Assembly: GCA_038496675.1 (NCBI GenBank)
Contig: CM076649.1
Span: 18,096,337-18,160,336, forward strand
DNA: 64,000 nt
DNA from: Rachycentron canadum
Lineage: Eukaryota; Chordata; Actinopteri; Carangiformes; Rachycentridae
Direction: 5' to 3'
Part shown: positions 47,546 to 61,024 of the stretch, in pieces
Position numbering within the stretch: position 1 is the stretch's first letter
Layout of the letters: the number at the start of each line of letters is the position of its first letter
Translations under genes and position numbers: made by a program
The notes under the pieces: model-generated
Seen by the model: only the letters and a program-made list of their open reading frames with translations
Told to the model about the DNA's origin: nothing
The model's database searches: none

Positions 47546-50500
47546 GTCTATGGCATATATATAGAGACAGTTTTCTTAATGTTAGACTTCATATTTAGGA
47601 CTGATACAATGTGAACCAGGGATAAATGTCACCAGCTCAACAGTTCATACATATACATAGTGTTAATAACAGCATTACAAAGACGGCTGAGATTTCAAAC
47701 TGTGGAACAATGAACATGCAGTAGCGGAGCGTGTTAATGGATATTATAGATATGGATGAAACCAAGTTACAATGACCTTAATACCCACACTATTGCTACT
47801 TTAACATCTAAGAGTTGATACATGAAAACATCAGCTTTCGTCAAGACCTCAGCTCTCAGTTCAAGTTAACTCCAGCTGAAGCTGCCAACTGCTCACTTTT
47901 CACAGCCACAGATCTGTTAGGCCTACAGATAATGAGTGTTTTACACTCAAAAGATGAATGCAACATATCTCCAATAAGGCAGAATGCTTTTATCCTCGGA
48001 TACATTCTTTAACATTAGCTGTGTACTGGGTCCATAAACACATTTTCACTGACAGTGAAAGAACTGGATGTGTGGTGTCCCCTCTCTAGTTTCCACCTTT
48101 GAAGTACCATGCTTCATCCCCAACAACCCCTAGAGAATATGAAGTTGAAAGAGATGACAAGGGAGAAAACAAAGTAAGCTCTGCTAAATGTTTGTACCAT
48201 CAGTGTCTCTCGTGCTGTGCCTATATATCTGAAAGGTTGGTGAAAGTGCAGAACGACTGGATATCCATGGGAAACTGCGAAGCCTTGACCACGCGGAAAC
48301 CCTACTGGTGCCACCAGATGATACTGGTTTACCAATGCTCTTTGATCACATACACGGGAGAAGGTTGAGCTTCCACCCTTGATGTTTTATCTCAGGCTGC
48401 TTTAAACATGAATCTGCCATGCTATCCACCTCCCTTCTTCTTAACCAGTGGCAGTACTGGGGGCTGTCTGCGAGATGAGCACACAGGCTCAATGGAATAA
48501 AACTGTGAATTTGTATGTAGCTGAGTGGGTGTGTTTGGCTGCATTGAAACCACAGACCTTCCTGCTCAGTTCTGAATGCCTCCTTATATCTGATGTTCTT
48601 GGATCAGTGTTCTAGTCTATTCTAGGATCTGATACCAATACGAACTGACAGCAATGTCAAAAACGTGACATGCAAAAAGTTGTCACATATGTATTTATAC
48701 TCATATCCCCTGCTTGCTTGGAACACATTTTGGTGTCTCTTCAACCTTTGATGAACTGGCACATCTCCCCAGATACTAATCAAGGCAGGTGTTTGAGTTT
48801 GCTGTTTCATGATCTCAGGTGTATCATAAAAATTTACTTGTCATCAAGTGATAAATTCAGATTTTTATTTATTTATTTATTTTTTTAGATTTATGTTCGA
48901 ATACAGTCTACAAGCAGTGAGCATGGCCCTGAAAGAGATTTGCTGCCACATTTTATGCAGATCAGAACCACTCATTATTTCTAGGATTTAGTTTTCTACA
49001 TAAGTGAATCAGAGGATTTATTAGCAAATTTATTTTTCATTATGTTAAAAAAAAGTGTGAAAACAGATTTAAAAAAATAAATAATACAAAATCCCAGCTG
49101 AAAATCAAATGTTGTAAAACGCCATTTTAGCAAGTGTTCGCATTGCATTTGCTATCTCTCCCACATTTTTTATTCAATTAAAATTGGTGAGAGTGTGAAA
49201 AAAATGTAGAGAGAGGACACTTTTCACTCTGGTGTGAATGCAGAGTGGCATGCCAGCATGTGCAGGCGAGTGTATGGTGGCACACATTTCAATAATGGAA
49301 CGTGACTACCCTTTACTTTACGCCCGATGAAGTCCAAGCACAGAAATGTAGGGCAGAGCTCATAGCCCTTTGACAAGCTGAGTCGGTGCACATCAAACCG
49401 GCTCTGCTTTAGCACAGTTATTGAGAATATGTGGGGAGGGAGCTCCTCCCCTATCAAATTATGATAGGGAAAAAAGCCCTGCCAGGCCTGCTCTGATAAA
49501 GCAAGATTGAAACCTTATTGATTTTGGGTTACTTGAAAGCAGATATAAAATATCCTGAGCAGTGAGGACTGGAGCACACTGGCTGAGATGCTGAATTCCT
49601 TCCTCCTCTTGTCACAGCATCCCTCTGTGCCTGGGGCCTCCTATCGCCACGCACCGTGGTGCCGGCAGTTAGTGCGACAGCTGGTCTCCATGCAAGACTC
49701 CACTGCCTGTCCCAGAACACCCGGCTACTATGGTCTCTCATCAAGTCCTGTGAGCCAATCCGGGCTTTCATCTCCTGATAGCTGACAGCTGATGCGCCTC
49801 TACAGATGCAAGTTTAAATCATTCATATAGCTTTCCATTGCTGAAGATGCATCATGAGCGTGGAAAGCATTGAAATGTCTTTTTCACTTGTTTTTCTTTT
49901 TTTCTCCCAAGTAGTAGACTGGACCTTACCTAGTTCATTAGTCAGACGGTGGGGGTGTTTTCAAATTGGTGCAGCTGTAATGCAGATATGACACAGCGCT
50001 CATAAGCCTGATGAAGCCTTGGCTCATTGCAATAGGCTGAGAGGCTCAGGGAGATTGCCTACTGCAGAGTCATGGGGCTTTGGTAGTTTCCACTTGATTA
50101 AGCCCGACTCAATGCACTCGGCTCTCGCTTTAATTTAAAAACTGCAAGGGGAAAAAATGTAATGAGAAAGTCAAATTCATAGATATGATGTAATTGACTT
50201 TGCTGAACATCTAGGAATCCGGAAGAGTTTGATTAGTGGAACCTAATCATAGTTTAATTAGTGGACTTAGACTAGATACAGCTTCCGCAAGAAGATCCCA
50301 TGGAAAAGCAGATCAAGAAAGCGGCAACAGAGAGTGATTGAGATGTCATTTATGTTAACATCACATCCTGCTGCAGCTCTCCATCTTGTCTTGCCTGATT
50401 TGATCTACTTCTCATTCTCCGATTTTTATTCACCATCACATACTCTTCCTTGATTGCAAGCTGCTCCACTAATAGAGTACATTGTGTCTCAAGCTGCCAC

Positions 50501-51179
50501 TGACAGCCGAAGAAAGCCCTCAGCCTGACTCTTATCTTGTCATTATTTTGCTGCTCCATCTTTGCCTTGTGCTTGTTATATACCAGCAAGCCTTTCAAGG
50601 TCCCTGCAAAGCTTTCTGCAGCATCATCTGCTGCTGCCGTCTGGCTATTACTGTTTTCTCTGTTTTCATCTCCTCTTTTCTATCTGCTGATGTTCTCGTG
50701 AGAAGAGATAAAAGGAGCCATTTATCACAAGGAGTATTTTTTCTGTGATGAGTTTACTCTGGTTTTATTCACATGTGGTGTTAGAGAGCTTAACTAAAGA
50801 TTACAACTTGGGTTTTATTTTGCAGCTTTTGATTTCCATCAGTTTTGAAAATGTGTACTCACTCACTCATGCACTCACTCAAGTTGTGAATAGGACAACA
50901 GTTTGGCCAGGTTTTTACTGCTTCATTAGGAGCTACAGCTAAAAACACCTTAAATGTAACAGTGTCACAACTATCTTAGTTTGGCTTCAACTTCAGCCTC
51001 TGCACAGAGGACAGTCTGGATACTTCCATTAGGTGGCTGTGCACTGGAGTTCTGACAGTAAAACTTCTGCACATTGTCTTTCCTTGAAGTCTATCCTACT
51101 GATAAATCACATTTTCATTGTCATCGCAACATGAACATGTGCAATAAACACATCACAGAAGACTGACTGAAACCACAAG
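47546..51179. other. non-coding stretch with candidate conserved element
   Basis: No exon recognised. A short TTTA-repeat patch at about 48862-48882. The segment 50090-50290 has several TTTAATTAGTGG / GATTAGTGG motifs and no repeat signature. Confidence 0.45.
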
Positions 51180-51550
51180 TCAACCCACTGTGGCATCACC
51201 CATTGGTTTGTTTTTTTTTTTTCATTTTGAAGCCTCCAGTTTGTAAATTTGCCATCTTGCTTTCAAACCAGCAGAAACCATATTTGGAGGAGGTTGGTAT
51301 GGTCTATTTTCCTCATGTTGCATCGAAGAAGACTCGAAACTAGAGACTGAGACCATAAATTCCTCAGGAAAACATGAACTGAGCTTATAAATCAAGTGAG
51401 AAGTAGGTAGCCATTTTCACATAGACTTCAATACAATCTGGCGTCTTTTCACAACCAGTGGAGTCGCCCCCCTGATGGTCGTTAGATAGGATGAAGGTTT
51501 AAAACTTGCATTGGCTTCACTTCACTTCAGCCATGGAGTCTATGTCCATT
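51180..51550 (+). repeat. teleost dispersed repeat ('catcacccattggtttg' family)
   Basis: In order: GGCATCACCCATTGGTTTG, ATTTTGAAGCCTCCAGTTTG, GCCATCTTG, CATAGACTTCAATACAATCTGGCGTC, ACCAGTGGAGTCGCCCCCCTG and GGCTTCACTTCACTTCAGCCATGGAGTC. These are the landmarks of a repeat I know from many percomorph sequences. Some forms share an end module with the 17.2-17.85 kb repeat. Confidence 0.68.
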
Positions 51551-52899
51551 TTTAGACAGTTCAATGACTGAATTGCACTGAATTAGAAAAAAACACTGGG
51601 TTCACACTGGGTTTCCAAGGCCCACAGGCTAAATTAACCAGAAAAACTATAATTAATGTTCCTCACCATGTTGGCAACCTCTCTTCTTTGACACGCACAC
51701 AAACAGTGGACGGAGACGACGGCAGAGATCAGTGAGAAATGAAACTTTTTACTGGAGCTGACAACAACTACAATCATAGGTCTGTGAGTGTAATCTCAAC
51801 CTCATCGGTGTCCTTCATCACTCCACGTGTTCAACAAGATTTAAACATGTAGAGAAGATACATTTCAATTGCTCCCATTCATCGTGCTTTGCTTTCCATG
51901 TGCTAACGTTAAGCCAGTAGTGAGCTAGCTCTCCAGCTGCGCTACCTGCAGGCGACATCAGCAGCAGAGGAAGGAAGACTGAGGAGATGACAGAACGTGA
52001 CTGATGTTTGTATTCTTCATTCAGCTTCACTCAATGTTTTCAAGTCAGGAATATTATTTATTTAACTGACATTTTACATTAGTTTCCACAGAGATATTAT
52101 ACACAGAGCACCGTTGCTGCTGCTGCAGAAACTCATTTTGTTTGCTCTAATCCCGTTCTAAATTTTATTTTATTTTATTTTTAATAATAATTATAATAAT
52201 ATATAATAATTTTCCATGATGAATAACCAGCACAAGTATCAAAAAAGAACCTGAACTCAACCCTCCAGCCAGCAGAAACCCTGCATTCACACTGAGGACG
52301 AGAACATTTGACCTGTTAGATTTACATGTGGTGTCAGTCTGATGGTGACTGTGAGGTAGAGGAAGATACAAGAACCGCATATGTATTTATTGCAAGTCAT
52401 ACTGTCATCGCAATACTGACCAATGTTATTGCACTTTGCAGATTCTTCACGTGCAGGCTGTTGTGTGTTCTCATGTCTCACCCATACCCTTCTGTCCAGT
52501 CATGTTTTTAAGTTGTGGCGTCTTCTCTGCCTGTTGGTGACGCACCGAGTTGGAGCATTCCTCTGTGGCTGACTGAGGGGAAACTGGAACTAGAACGACA
52601 GGTGGTGAGAAACAGCTGTTAAGGCAGCACCTGAGAGAAAAGTTTGGACAAGCCAAGGTTTATTCCTCAAGCAAGATGGCAACTAAATGTGTGGTTTGGA
52701 ACACATTCACATCATCGGTTACATGTATTACCTAAACAGGGCTTGGCTAATGTGGGAGTTTTTGTGCAACTCACTTCTATCTGCTGGATGCGAAGCTACG
52801 GCTTTGAGACAAGAGCATCAATGTTTTTTGATGTCCAGTGCCAACATTTTTACTGTTCAGTGTCTACAATGTCAACAATATAATATAATATTGTAGAAA
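51551..52899. other. non-coding stretch with AT-rich simple sequence
   Basis: AT-rich simple sequence (TTTTA)n and (AAT)n-like at 52158-52212. No exon or RNA gene recognised. Confidence 0.5.
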
Positions 52900-53190
52900 T
52901 CATGCATTCACAATGATCTAAGAAGAATATCAGTTTGCATGAATCTGACTGGCTGGAAGATGTCACGTTGAGTTGCACCGCAGCAAAAGTTGAGCACGGT
53001 TCAACTGGATCCGTCTGTGCTGGCACCCCCACGGTGCTGACAGACTGGCTCCATTCAAATGAATGAACGGGCTGTGTTTTTTCACACAGCGCTACTGTTG
53101 GTCTGAATGCAGCCTTAGGTGACGAAAACATTTGGTTCTGGTTAGGGTTTGGTTGAGGTTAGTGTACGAAAAGGGAAAGATCGCAGATAG
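52900..53190. repeat. possible dispersed repeat relics (two modules)
   Basis: GTTGAGTTGCACCGCAGCAAAAGTTGAGC to GCGCTACTGTTGGTCTGAATGCAGCC, then ACATTTGGTTCTGGTTAGGGTTTGGTTGAGG. Both resemble pieces common in fish genomes, but I am unsure of the family and borders. Confidence 0.4.
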
Positions 53191-53529
53191 AGTTAATAAA
53201 AGAAGCATATGGTTATTTGGAAGCACACTCCAGACAGCTGTGTTGCACGCACCATCTTGACCTCTACATCCTTACTTTCCACTCCACTACATAAAGAACT
53301 TTCTGTTTGCCTCATTGGCACAGAGAGTTTGCACTGGATATAAAATGTGAGATGCAGAGCTGTGCTATATCGATGTAATTCCTGGATTGCTTTCTCCTTT
53401 CCTGCTGCCCAAAACAATGTGATTGTTGATTGTTATATGAAACCATAAGCACATTGATTTGAATCCTTTCACCTCCTTTAATTTTATTTCCAAATCCAAA
53501 CCGCAAAAAGACACCTAGATTAGACTGTA

Positions 53530-53690
53530 TTTCTTTTTTCTTTTTTTTTGGCCAGATGAAACCAGCAGGGGGAAGAGAGAGGGGGTGACCTGTGATAAAG
53601 GTCCTTTGCTGGATTCCTGCCCAGGATTTTGAGGTTACATGGTTATAAAGAGTTCGCGTCTGAGACCAATGGGCCACCCGATCCCCCCCT
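53530..53690 (-). mobile_element. degenerate tRNA-like SINE relic, reverse orientation
   Basis: On the minus strand: a GGGTGGCCCATTGGTCTCAGACGCGAACTC head, TGGGCAGGAATCCAGCAAAGGACC (B-box remnant), GGTCACCCCCTCTCTCTTCCCCC and a long tail. The order of parts matches the reverse SINE at 24010-24160, but the copy is more diverged. The 219-codon minus-strand frame crossing it is rejected as a gene. Confidence 0.5.
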
Positions 53691-54621
53691 TCGTGTGACA
53701 TTTTAAATTGTGTTAATGTTGTTATCCACAGGCAGGGACTGCAAACAACAAGAAACTCTGCTTCAGATGCTTTAAGGGCTGTTTTTTTTATACATATATA
53801 AAAAATCTTTTTTTTTCTTGTGCAGTTTTCTAATTTACACTTACTCCATCCGCCCCCCAACTGTTCATCCACAATATGACACTGATAATCTGTGTCACAG
53901 CATGAATAGATTTTTTTTCTTTCTATTTTCTCCATTGTGATTGTACACATGCCATAGATAGCTAATTCCAAGACCAGTGAGGTGCAACAGTGCGCTGCTG
54001 CTACTCAGTTAACAAGGTTATTGATTTTGGAAACCACCCTCTTAGTATGGTCGCTCCTCAGAAAACACACTAATTGCTATTTATTCCTTGCTTTCGATGT
54101 GACATAGTGACTGATAATCCTCGGCAGACTACTTAAAACTTGCCACGTCAAACTGAGGGTGGAGAAGATGTGGAGAGAGATACCCTGATGAAGAAAGAGA
54201 AGGAAAAAAAATCATACTTCAAACAAACACCTTACTTCTTGTCCCTTTTCAAACAACAGACCACCTGTGTCTGCTCAAGGAAGAGGAGAATATGGTGCTG
54301 CAGCGAGGAGTCGAGTCTCCTGCAGATAGGAGAGCACCCCAGCATTTCCAGGTTCCCTCTGCTGAATTTGAACAAGCCCATCGCGTATGTCCCACGTACA
54401 CACAGCAACAATCATTTATCCACACGTCTTTAACAAGAGATCATAAATCTCAACCCTCTAGCTGCCTCACAAGACAGAACCACAATAGAGTGGCATCCTC
54501 CCCTCACATTTATCTACCTGTGTGCGCCCTGCGTACTGAAAAACCATGCTGCCAGACCTCTGAGCCAGTCAGTGCCATGCGTTCGAAAATGCAGGCGTGT
54601 AGCTCAAGTTTCCCTCAATCG
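53691..54621. other. non-coding stretch
   Basis: T-runs near 53784-53817 and no recognisable exon. Overlapping open frames on the plus strand at 54.1-54.7 kb share no family features. Confidence 0.5.
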
Positions 54622-54780
54622 AGAAGGCAAGGCAAGGCAATTTTATTTGCCCATTTTTACAAACAGTTTGTCTCAAAGGGCTTTACATAGCATCATAACA
54701 ACATCCTCTGCCCTTAGACCCTCACATCGACTGAGGAAAAACTCGAAAAACTCAAAAGAAGAGGAAGAAGAAGCCCACCA
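54622..54780 (+). repeat. teleost dispersed repeat fragment ('caaagtgctttacat' type)
   Basis: AAGGCAAGGCAAGGCAATTTTATTTG, then CAGTTTGTCTCAAAGGGCTTTACATAG, ACATCCTCTGCCCTTAGACCCTCACATCG, TGAGGAAAAACTC and an AGGAAGAAG end. This is the layout of a very common fish repeat. The copy is truncated on the right. Confidence 0.72.
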
Positions 54781-56456
54781 AAGACGCAGAGTGCAGGCTG
54801 TATAATGGAGAATGGGAATGAGCCTTCAGGTGATTAATCCAGAGGCACCCTGCTTCCTCCAGATGGCATTTCACCAGGGATGTGCATTAAAGTCTATGGA
54901 CCTTGCTGTTACTGCTGCTGGTCTATAGCTGCCTTCTCTGAAGCTGCCAGCGCCCGCTGAGATTCATTCACCCCTTGCCCCGGTGATGTCACCACTGCCC
55001 ACACCATCCATACAGATTTATGCCTGTGCACATATGAAGGAGGTATTGACATTTAAATCAAGCAGAAGGATTATCGAGAGCAGACAGCTGCTACTTAAGA
55101 TAGATACTTATATCCATATAAACTAGACATGTATTACAGAACACCAATATTCGGAGTTGGGCCGGAAATCTACCCTTCTAAGAAATGTTGGCTCTGGTAT
55201 CCCTACTGTGTGTCATGCTCCTCATATATCCACATTTTCCCTGATACCCACATACACATGAAGGGATGAACGATCCCTTTTGATGGAAGGTTTAATAATG
55301 AATTGCAGCGTTCATATGTTGTTTATTTGAGCTGTGTGGCCGCCTGTAAGCAGAGTGACATTTGTCACGGGAGTCTCCATACTGAACGTGAACATCAGCC
55401 CTTCACATGATCTGAAAAAAATTGCCTTCCATCCAACTGAAATTACAGACAGCTTATCAGGTGCATGCTTCATATAGTGTCGGCAGAAGTGACTGAGTAA
55501 CCCATATAAATCAACCTGCTCGCACACGGTGAAGCAGCAAAAGCTCCCTGTGATTTGTCTTGGTGACAAAGTCAGATTTTTGTTGGAGGGAAAACTGGAC
55601 AACCGGGAAATCAGTCCAAACTTCCACCCTGACCCAAAGAAACATTATGTTTATACTAATTTGCAATAGACCGTATATGAAATTAAGCCTTGATTACATT
55701 TGATGTCAACACAAGGAACATTTTTCACAAATATTTTTTTGATCTATTTTTATTGGGAAAGTTACAGGAAAGAAACATTGTATGTCACACAGTCGTCAAA
55801 ACCCTGTTGCCCCCCAGGCTGTAAATGATTTATACTGTAATACTGTAATACTTTCTCCATATTATCTGCTTGAAGCGTGAACACTGTCTTTATGTTTGTA
55901 TTTGGGGAACTAAAACTTTATCCCTTAAAGTTACAGTCCTGAAGATGTTCATTACATCAAACCCATTTTTTCAGACTATTAATGAATGAGTGTGTTGCTA
56001 TTGCTGTTAAATGTATTCGCATTCATTAGTTAAGTCTTATATAACAGCCTGCGTTGCCAGTGGTGGAGTCCACAGTGAAGGAACCTGACATAAACATGCA
56101 GAATAAAATTCAGAAGAATAGCGCCTGCTCATGCACACATTGGACATAATTGTGCATCTGTTCATATGTCACAAAGTAATGTCTGCAGAGGAGTGGGACG
56201 TGCAGTTCTTGGCATTTTGAGGTGGAAAATATTTGCATACCTGCACCAATTTATACAAAGAAGACATCAAATTTTCATCATGGCTGAATGACTCAGGAAC
56301 TACACAAGTGGATCATTTTCATCTGTTACATTTCTGTCAAAGAAGTTGCTCAAAGCAGCTTGTTATTTTGAGTGCAACTCTGGGACTTGGATCATTAAGA
56401 TGTTCTCACTGTTACCAACAAAAACCATAGTTATCTCCTTGACCAACATCAGCTAA
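54781..56456. other. non-coding stretch
   Basis: No exon or named repeat supported. The 96-codon minus-strand frame at 55.3-55.6 kb lacks any known domain. Confidence 0.5.
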
Positions 56457-57112
56457 ATTCAGATTCAGTTTTATTGGAAGTATGTAAACGCACACAAGGA
56501 ATCAACGGCGGTTTTAATGTACTTAGCGACACACACCAACAGCAGTTCTCAGGAAGATAGATAGAAATGGACATACAGGTAACAGGGAAAACAAATCCAT
56601 TAACATATAACCACGATGTACATACACACAGGTGAAAAATAGATACAGAAACAGCAATGAACAACAATATTCACTGTCAGGCATCTGTCTCTATAAACAG
56701 AAATACAGTAGTGGAAGAGTGCTTCAATAAATATTGAGCAACCAATGTAGGTGGTTATGCATAAACATACATCAATATACTGTATATATACAGTGTGCTT
56801 TGATTTATATAGTGGTGAGGATAAAAGCATTGTGCATATTTTAACTTTAAATATATTATTTATAATGTGTGGCTAAAGTAGATGTTTTAGTGTTGAAGGA
56901 TTACTGTACGGGGATTGTTTACTGCCACTTTATTTCTGATTTATCAGGCAAAAGAAACTCTTCGTGTGTCTGGTTTGTTTTGGTGCACAGTGCTCAGATG
57001 CTGCAACAGGTTGTGTCCAGGGTGTGAGGGGTCTGCAAGTGATGTTCCCAGCTCTTATCCTAACAGATGTACAAGTCCTGAGGGGAGGGTGCAAGACAGG
57101 ATGTTGTAAGTT
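56457..57112 (+). repeat. teleost dispersed repeat, about 650 bp
   Basis: It begins AGATTCAGTTTTATTGGAAGTATG...CACACAAGGAATCAACGG and runs through an AT-rich middle with the perfect palindrome ACTGTATATATACAGT (56777-56792). It ends with GGTTGTGTCCAGGGTGTGAGGGGTCTGCAAGTGATGTTCCCAG, then AGATGTACAAGTCCTGAGGGGAGGG. The end module in particular is a familiar fish repeat. Class not assigned, and no intact reading frame. Confidence 0.6.
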
Positions 57113-60100
57113 ACATTAAACTGCAACCTTAACAAGACACTTTTGTTGCCTACACTCGTCGGCAGGTGTGGCCTAGTCCCTGGTGTTAATGTCATGCGCT
57201 GCAAATGTAGGTGATACAAAAATGTCACACTTCCTCAACAAAAAAAAAATTAAACATAATCTAGATAGGAATTATGTTCCCCTGAACATATAAGTAACAT
57301 AATATCTAGGTGACAAGGTTGTGATCTTCATTTTGAAAATCTGTGCCGCAGTCAGCATGAAAAACATCACACGCAGGCATAATTTATCCTTTTCTTTAAA
57401 TTACCACCATTTTAATAATACCCATAAGGAAGCCAGCCTTCCAAATGAAGTCAAAAAGGTGTTTTGTGGTGGCTCAGAATCCTTTGTTGACTCAGAGGGT
57501 GAATCCGACCGTCTCATTTGTTGATGTTATTGTGCGGCTTGGGAGAAAACACAGGTGTGACAAAGAAGCTGATTCTAACACCAGGGGAGAGAAAAACAGC
57601 ACATCTGCTGCGGGTCACAGTGTTGTCAAGCAGACAGACCATATGGGCTGCTTCCGCTCAGCACCAGCCATATCTCAGCACCACTAATCTGACAGGAATG
57701 ACACCTCCGGAGAGGCTGTGAGCTATGTTTTAATGAACATTGTACGTTATTAAACTCATTATGTCTAGACTCTCCTTGCCACGAAGTCTCCCACAGCCTG
57801 TTCTGCTATTGTTTCTCTCACTCGCCCTGCATGCATATGAGTGAGCATGCGTACGTGCGCAACTTTAACCTTAAGATAAAAATACGCACAACATGTTCTT
57901 ATCTCGAGAGCCTCGGTCACATTGGCTGATTGCAGGTTGTGTAATGTTGAGGCGTAGCCTAGACGAGTACCTTTAGGCACCAAAATGCAAATGTTGGTAT
58001 TTCCCAAACAAGGCACTGAAAAGAAGCGATGCTAAGCACATTAGTATTCATAAGGAATTGCACACAAATGCATATTTTATATCTTGTACACATGTCATGT
58101 CAACCCCGACTGCTTTATTATTGCATAAATCATTTGATGAGTGTCATTAGCCCCTTGAGATGTGTCTATACATTAGAGAATCTAAGGGAGAAATAATTAC
58201 CCCTGTGGATTGGTCAATTTTGGCTCTGTTTGCTGGCATGTATGGATTTTCAAGTGGAACCTTGTTGTAATTATCTTTGCAAATTAAAAGACATTAGCAG
58301 GCATCTTGGTAGTTGTGCAGGGGCATATAACTTCATTAGCCCAAAAGAGGGAATCAGCACTACCAAAGATGTAATTTGCAGTGATGGATATTTCAGGAGT
58401 CATTTCAGTCGGACCCACATCTTGTCGGACGTGTGCTGCCTTGCAAATCAGGAAACAGCCAGTGCTCTGGCTATGAAGGGAAGAGAGAGATACGGCATGA
58501 CACAAGTCAGGAGAAAAAACAAACAGGGAAATGAGAAGGAATAAAGAAGGAATTCATTGTATGGCTGGAAAGGTTCTGTTTCTGTGATTATGTTGATTTA
58601 CTGGGTCCTATAAAGTCTGGGCATCCTGGTCATAAAATGAAGCTCTTACCCTGATTGTTTACATAAATCTGAATAAGGCTCATGGCATTTCACACTTGAT
58701 GAAAATTAAACCCAACCACGGCAGTTAGCTCAACCTCAAAATATATTGGTTGCTTCAAAAAGAAAAAAACAAACAAAAAACAATTGAGGTATCTATCACT
58801 TTCTATTTTTTTTTAACATATTAATTAATGAAATTATTTGACAGATATTTCAAACATCAAACAGGGCTGTGTTTTGGGGAACTAAAAGTCAGGATTTTAA
58901 ACATTTTATTTTTGGTGTACCATTCTTTCCTCCGACTCTTTTTTAAATTAGCAAAATCAGACTGAGCTGCTGTTTGGTCCATGACTTGCCAATCTTAAGC
59001 TTTTAACGGTTGAGGCCCAGGTCTAAATGAGCTTTGATAAATGCGATTATCATTTAATCTAGAGATATTCCTACCTTTTTGCCTGCTCTTCCTCTTTGTT
59101 GATACATCTGTGTAAGACTAGCAGCTCCTGGCGTTTAAAGCAGCTCCTCTGCGCTGTTGGGACTGGGAGCTCTGATCGCTTCCTCTCAGACCTGTGGTTG
59201 GATAATCAAAAAGAGTCCTTGAAATTCCTGAACTGATTGCACAAAAACTCCTGGTACACTGCTTTAAGGCATAGAAGCACAGATCTCTTATTTTATTGTC
59301 CTTTTGTTGCCATGAAAGTATCACAAATATCCAATGTGTGCATTATAACAAAAGGCCTCATATATTACCTTATTAAAATAATCTAGAATAGAGAGATCAT
59401 CATCATGCTGGGGCCATTTGTTATACCTGTGCCAGAAGTGTGTTTTGTATTGTGTGATTTAGTCATTATCTGAATTATTTATTCTATCTGAAAGAGCAGA
59501 GGATTAAGCCGCTTGTTGCCTTGGGCTCTGTAACCAGGAAAGTTCTTGAAAGTCAGAGGCAGACAAATGTAAGGCAACAGAATAAAGTCTGCTATTTTGA
59601 GCTGTTGAGTCGTTCAGGTTTTGAGTAGCGTGTTTGTTAGCTGTGCTTTTGTTGCAGCCTGTGTGAGCTTTCCCGTCTGCCCATTGGATATAGTTGATAA
59701 AAGTCAGAAGCAGTTGCCATGCAATGTGTCGCTGGGCATGGAGATATTGATCAACAGCCAAGATGAGGATGCTTTGAACTTGGATATTCACATTGACACC
59801 TATTTCTTTTGCAGAGACACTAAGTATGATTTACAACTAAGCAGCAGCAAGTAATGAAAGAAAAACTGCTCATTAGTGACCAAGGTCATTTAGATCTACT
59901 GTAACTTTAGTCTTTAAAGGTCATGGCATCAAACACAGCTTTTTTTCCTTTCCCAATTTAATTACAATTAAAGGTAAAATTTTTATTAATTACATGCATC
60001 AATGTATGAATTCTTTATTATATAAATGTATTCATTTCATTTCTGTGTTTACAGTGGGGTTTCAGTTGTATACAGTTGTACACACTATACCATTGTATCG

Positions 60101-61024
60101 ATAGCTATCACACCATGTACATTTGTTTACTACCAGTATCAAAACATAAGGTTGATTGCAAATTATGTGGATTCAAGGAAAAAAAAAAAAACATGTCACA
60201 CATGTTTTACCCATGGTCCTAAATGCTGTCTCTCTGTGCAGATCAAGATACGTGTCCCGATTGTACCTTTGGTTCCAAAGAAAAAAAACTTTACATTTAA
60301 ACGTCAATCATAAGATGTGCTATCAAATAATATCCCACATCCCGACTCCTGGCTACATCAGCAGTGTCTGTCTGCTTGGTAACCTCTGAATTACTAACAG
60401 ACTCATATTGGCCCCGATCTGACCCCATAAAGAAACACACTCACAAACTGACATAAGTGAGTTTGTGTGTGTGAGTTGACGGTAAAGACAGGATGAGTCT
60501 GGCTCTGCTGTCGCAGACCTACAGTAAATTGATAACTATGTGGAATTGTTTTTCCAACTTGTGACAGCATTTCTCACCATTTTCACAAACTAAACAAACA
60601 ATCAATTAGTGGAGGAAATAATCAGCGCATTCATCCATATGGAAAATATCATTATTTGCAGTTAGATACAACATAGTTTTGTAGAGTTCCACTTCAACCA
60701 AGTGTACAGTAAAATCCTGCTCTTTTGTTTATGCATGAGTTTGTCCTTGGTGTTTGTTTTGACTTGAGTACTCTGTGGTCAAATTTAGCTTCATTTGTTA
60801 CTTTTCTGCAGGGATATTTGTGTTTCAACTGACCATTGTGGTACTGTAGTTTGATTGTTTGGCTGTGTGGATGGGAACTAAAATACTTAATACCACAACA
60901 AATCCAGCCCTCACATAAACAGTCTGCTAGCTGGATGTTGTTTGCCATTACTAGGTCCCATCTATGATTTATTTGAGTACTCCCTGCATTAGAGCATACA
61001 ATAGCCTTCAATAGATTTCATGAA
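57113..61024. other. non-coding stretch with candidate conserved element
   Basis: The segment 58090-58420 is complex and free of repeats, with many ATTA/TAAT motifs. An imperfect hairpin with arms of about 14 bp (ACACTCACAAACT / AGTTTGTGTGTGT) lies at about 60436-60472. No exon recognised, and a 77-codon plus-strand frame at 59621-59854 has no domain I know. Confidence 0.45.

Noticed and set aside
47234..47598. Open frames with WMDG or IHPS peptide repeats
   Set aside because: They are direct translations of the (ATCC)n microsatellite.
53312..53971. 219-codon minus-strand open frame
   Set aside because: It runs through a SINE relic and poly-T tracts. No similarity or exon signals recognised.
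60436..60472. Imperfect 14-bp hairpin as a microRNA precursor
   Set aside because: The stem is too short and is composed of CA/GT-rich low-complexity sequence.
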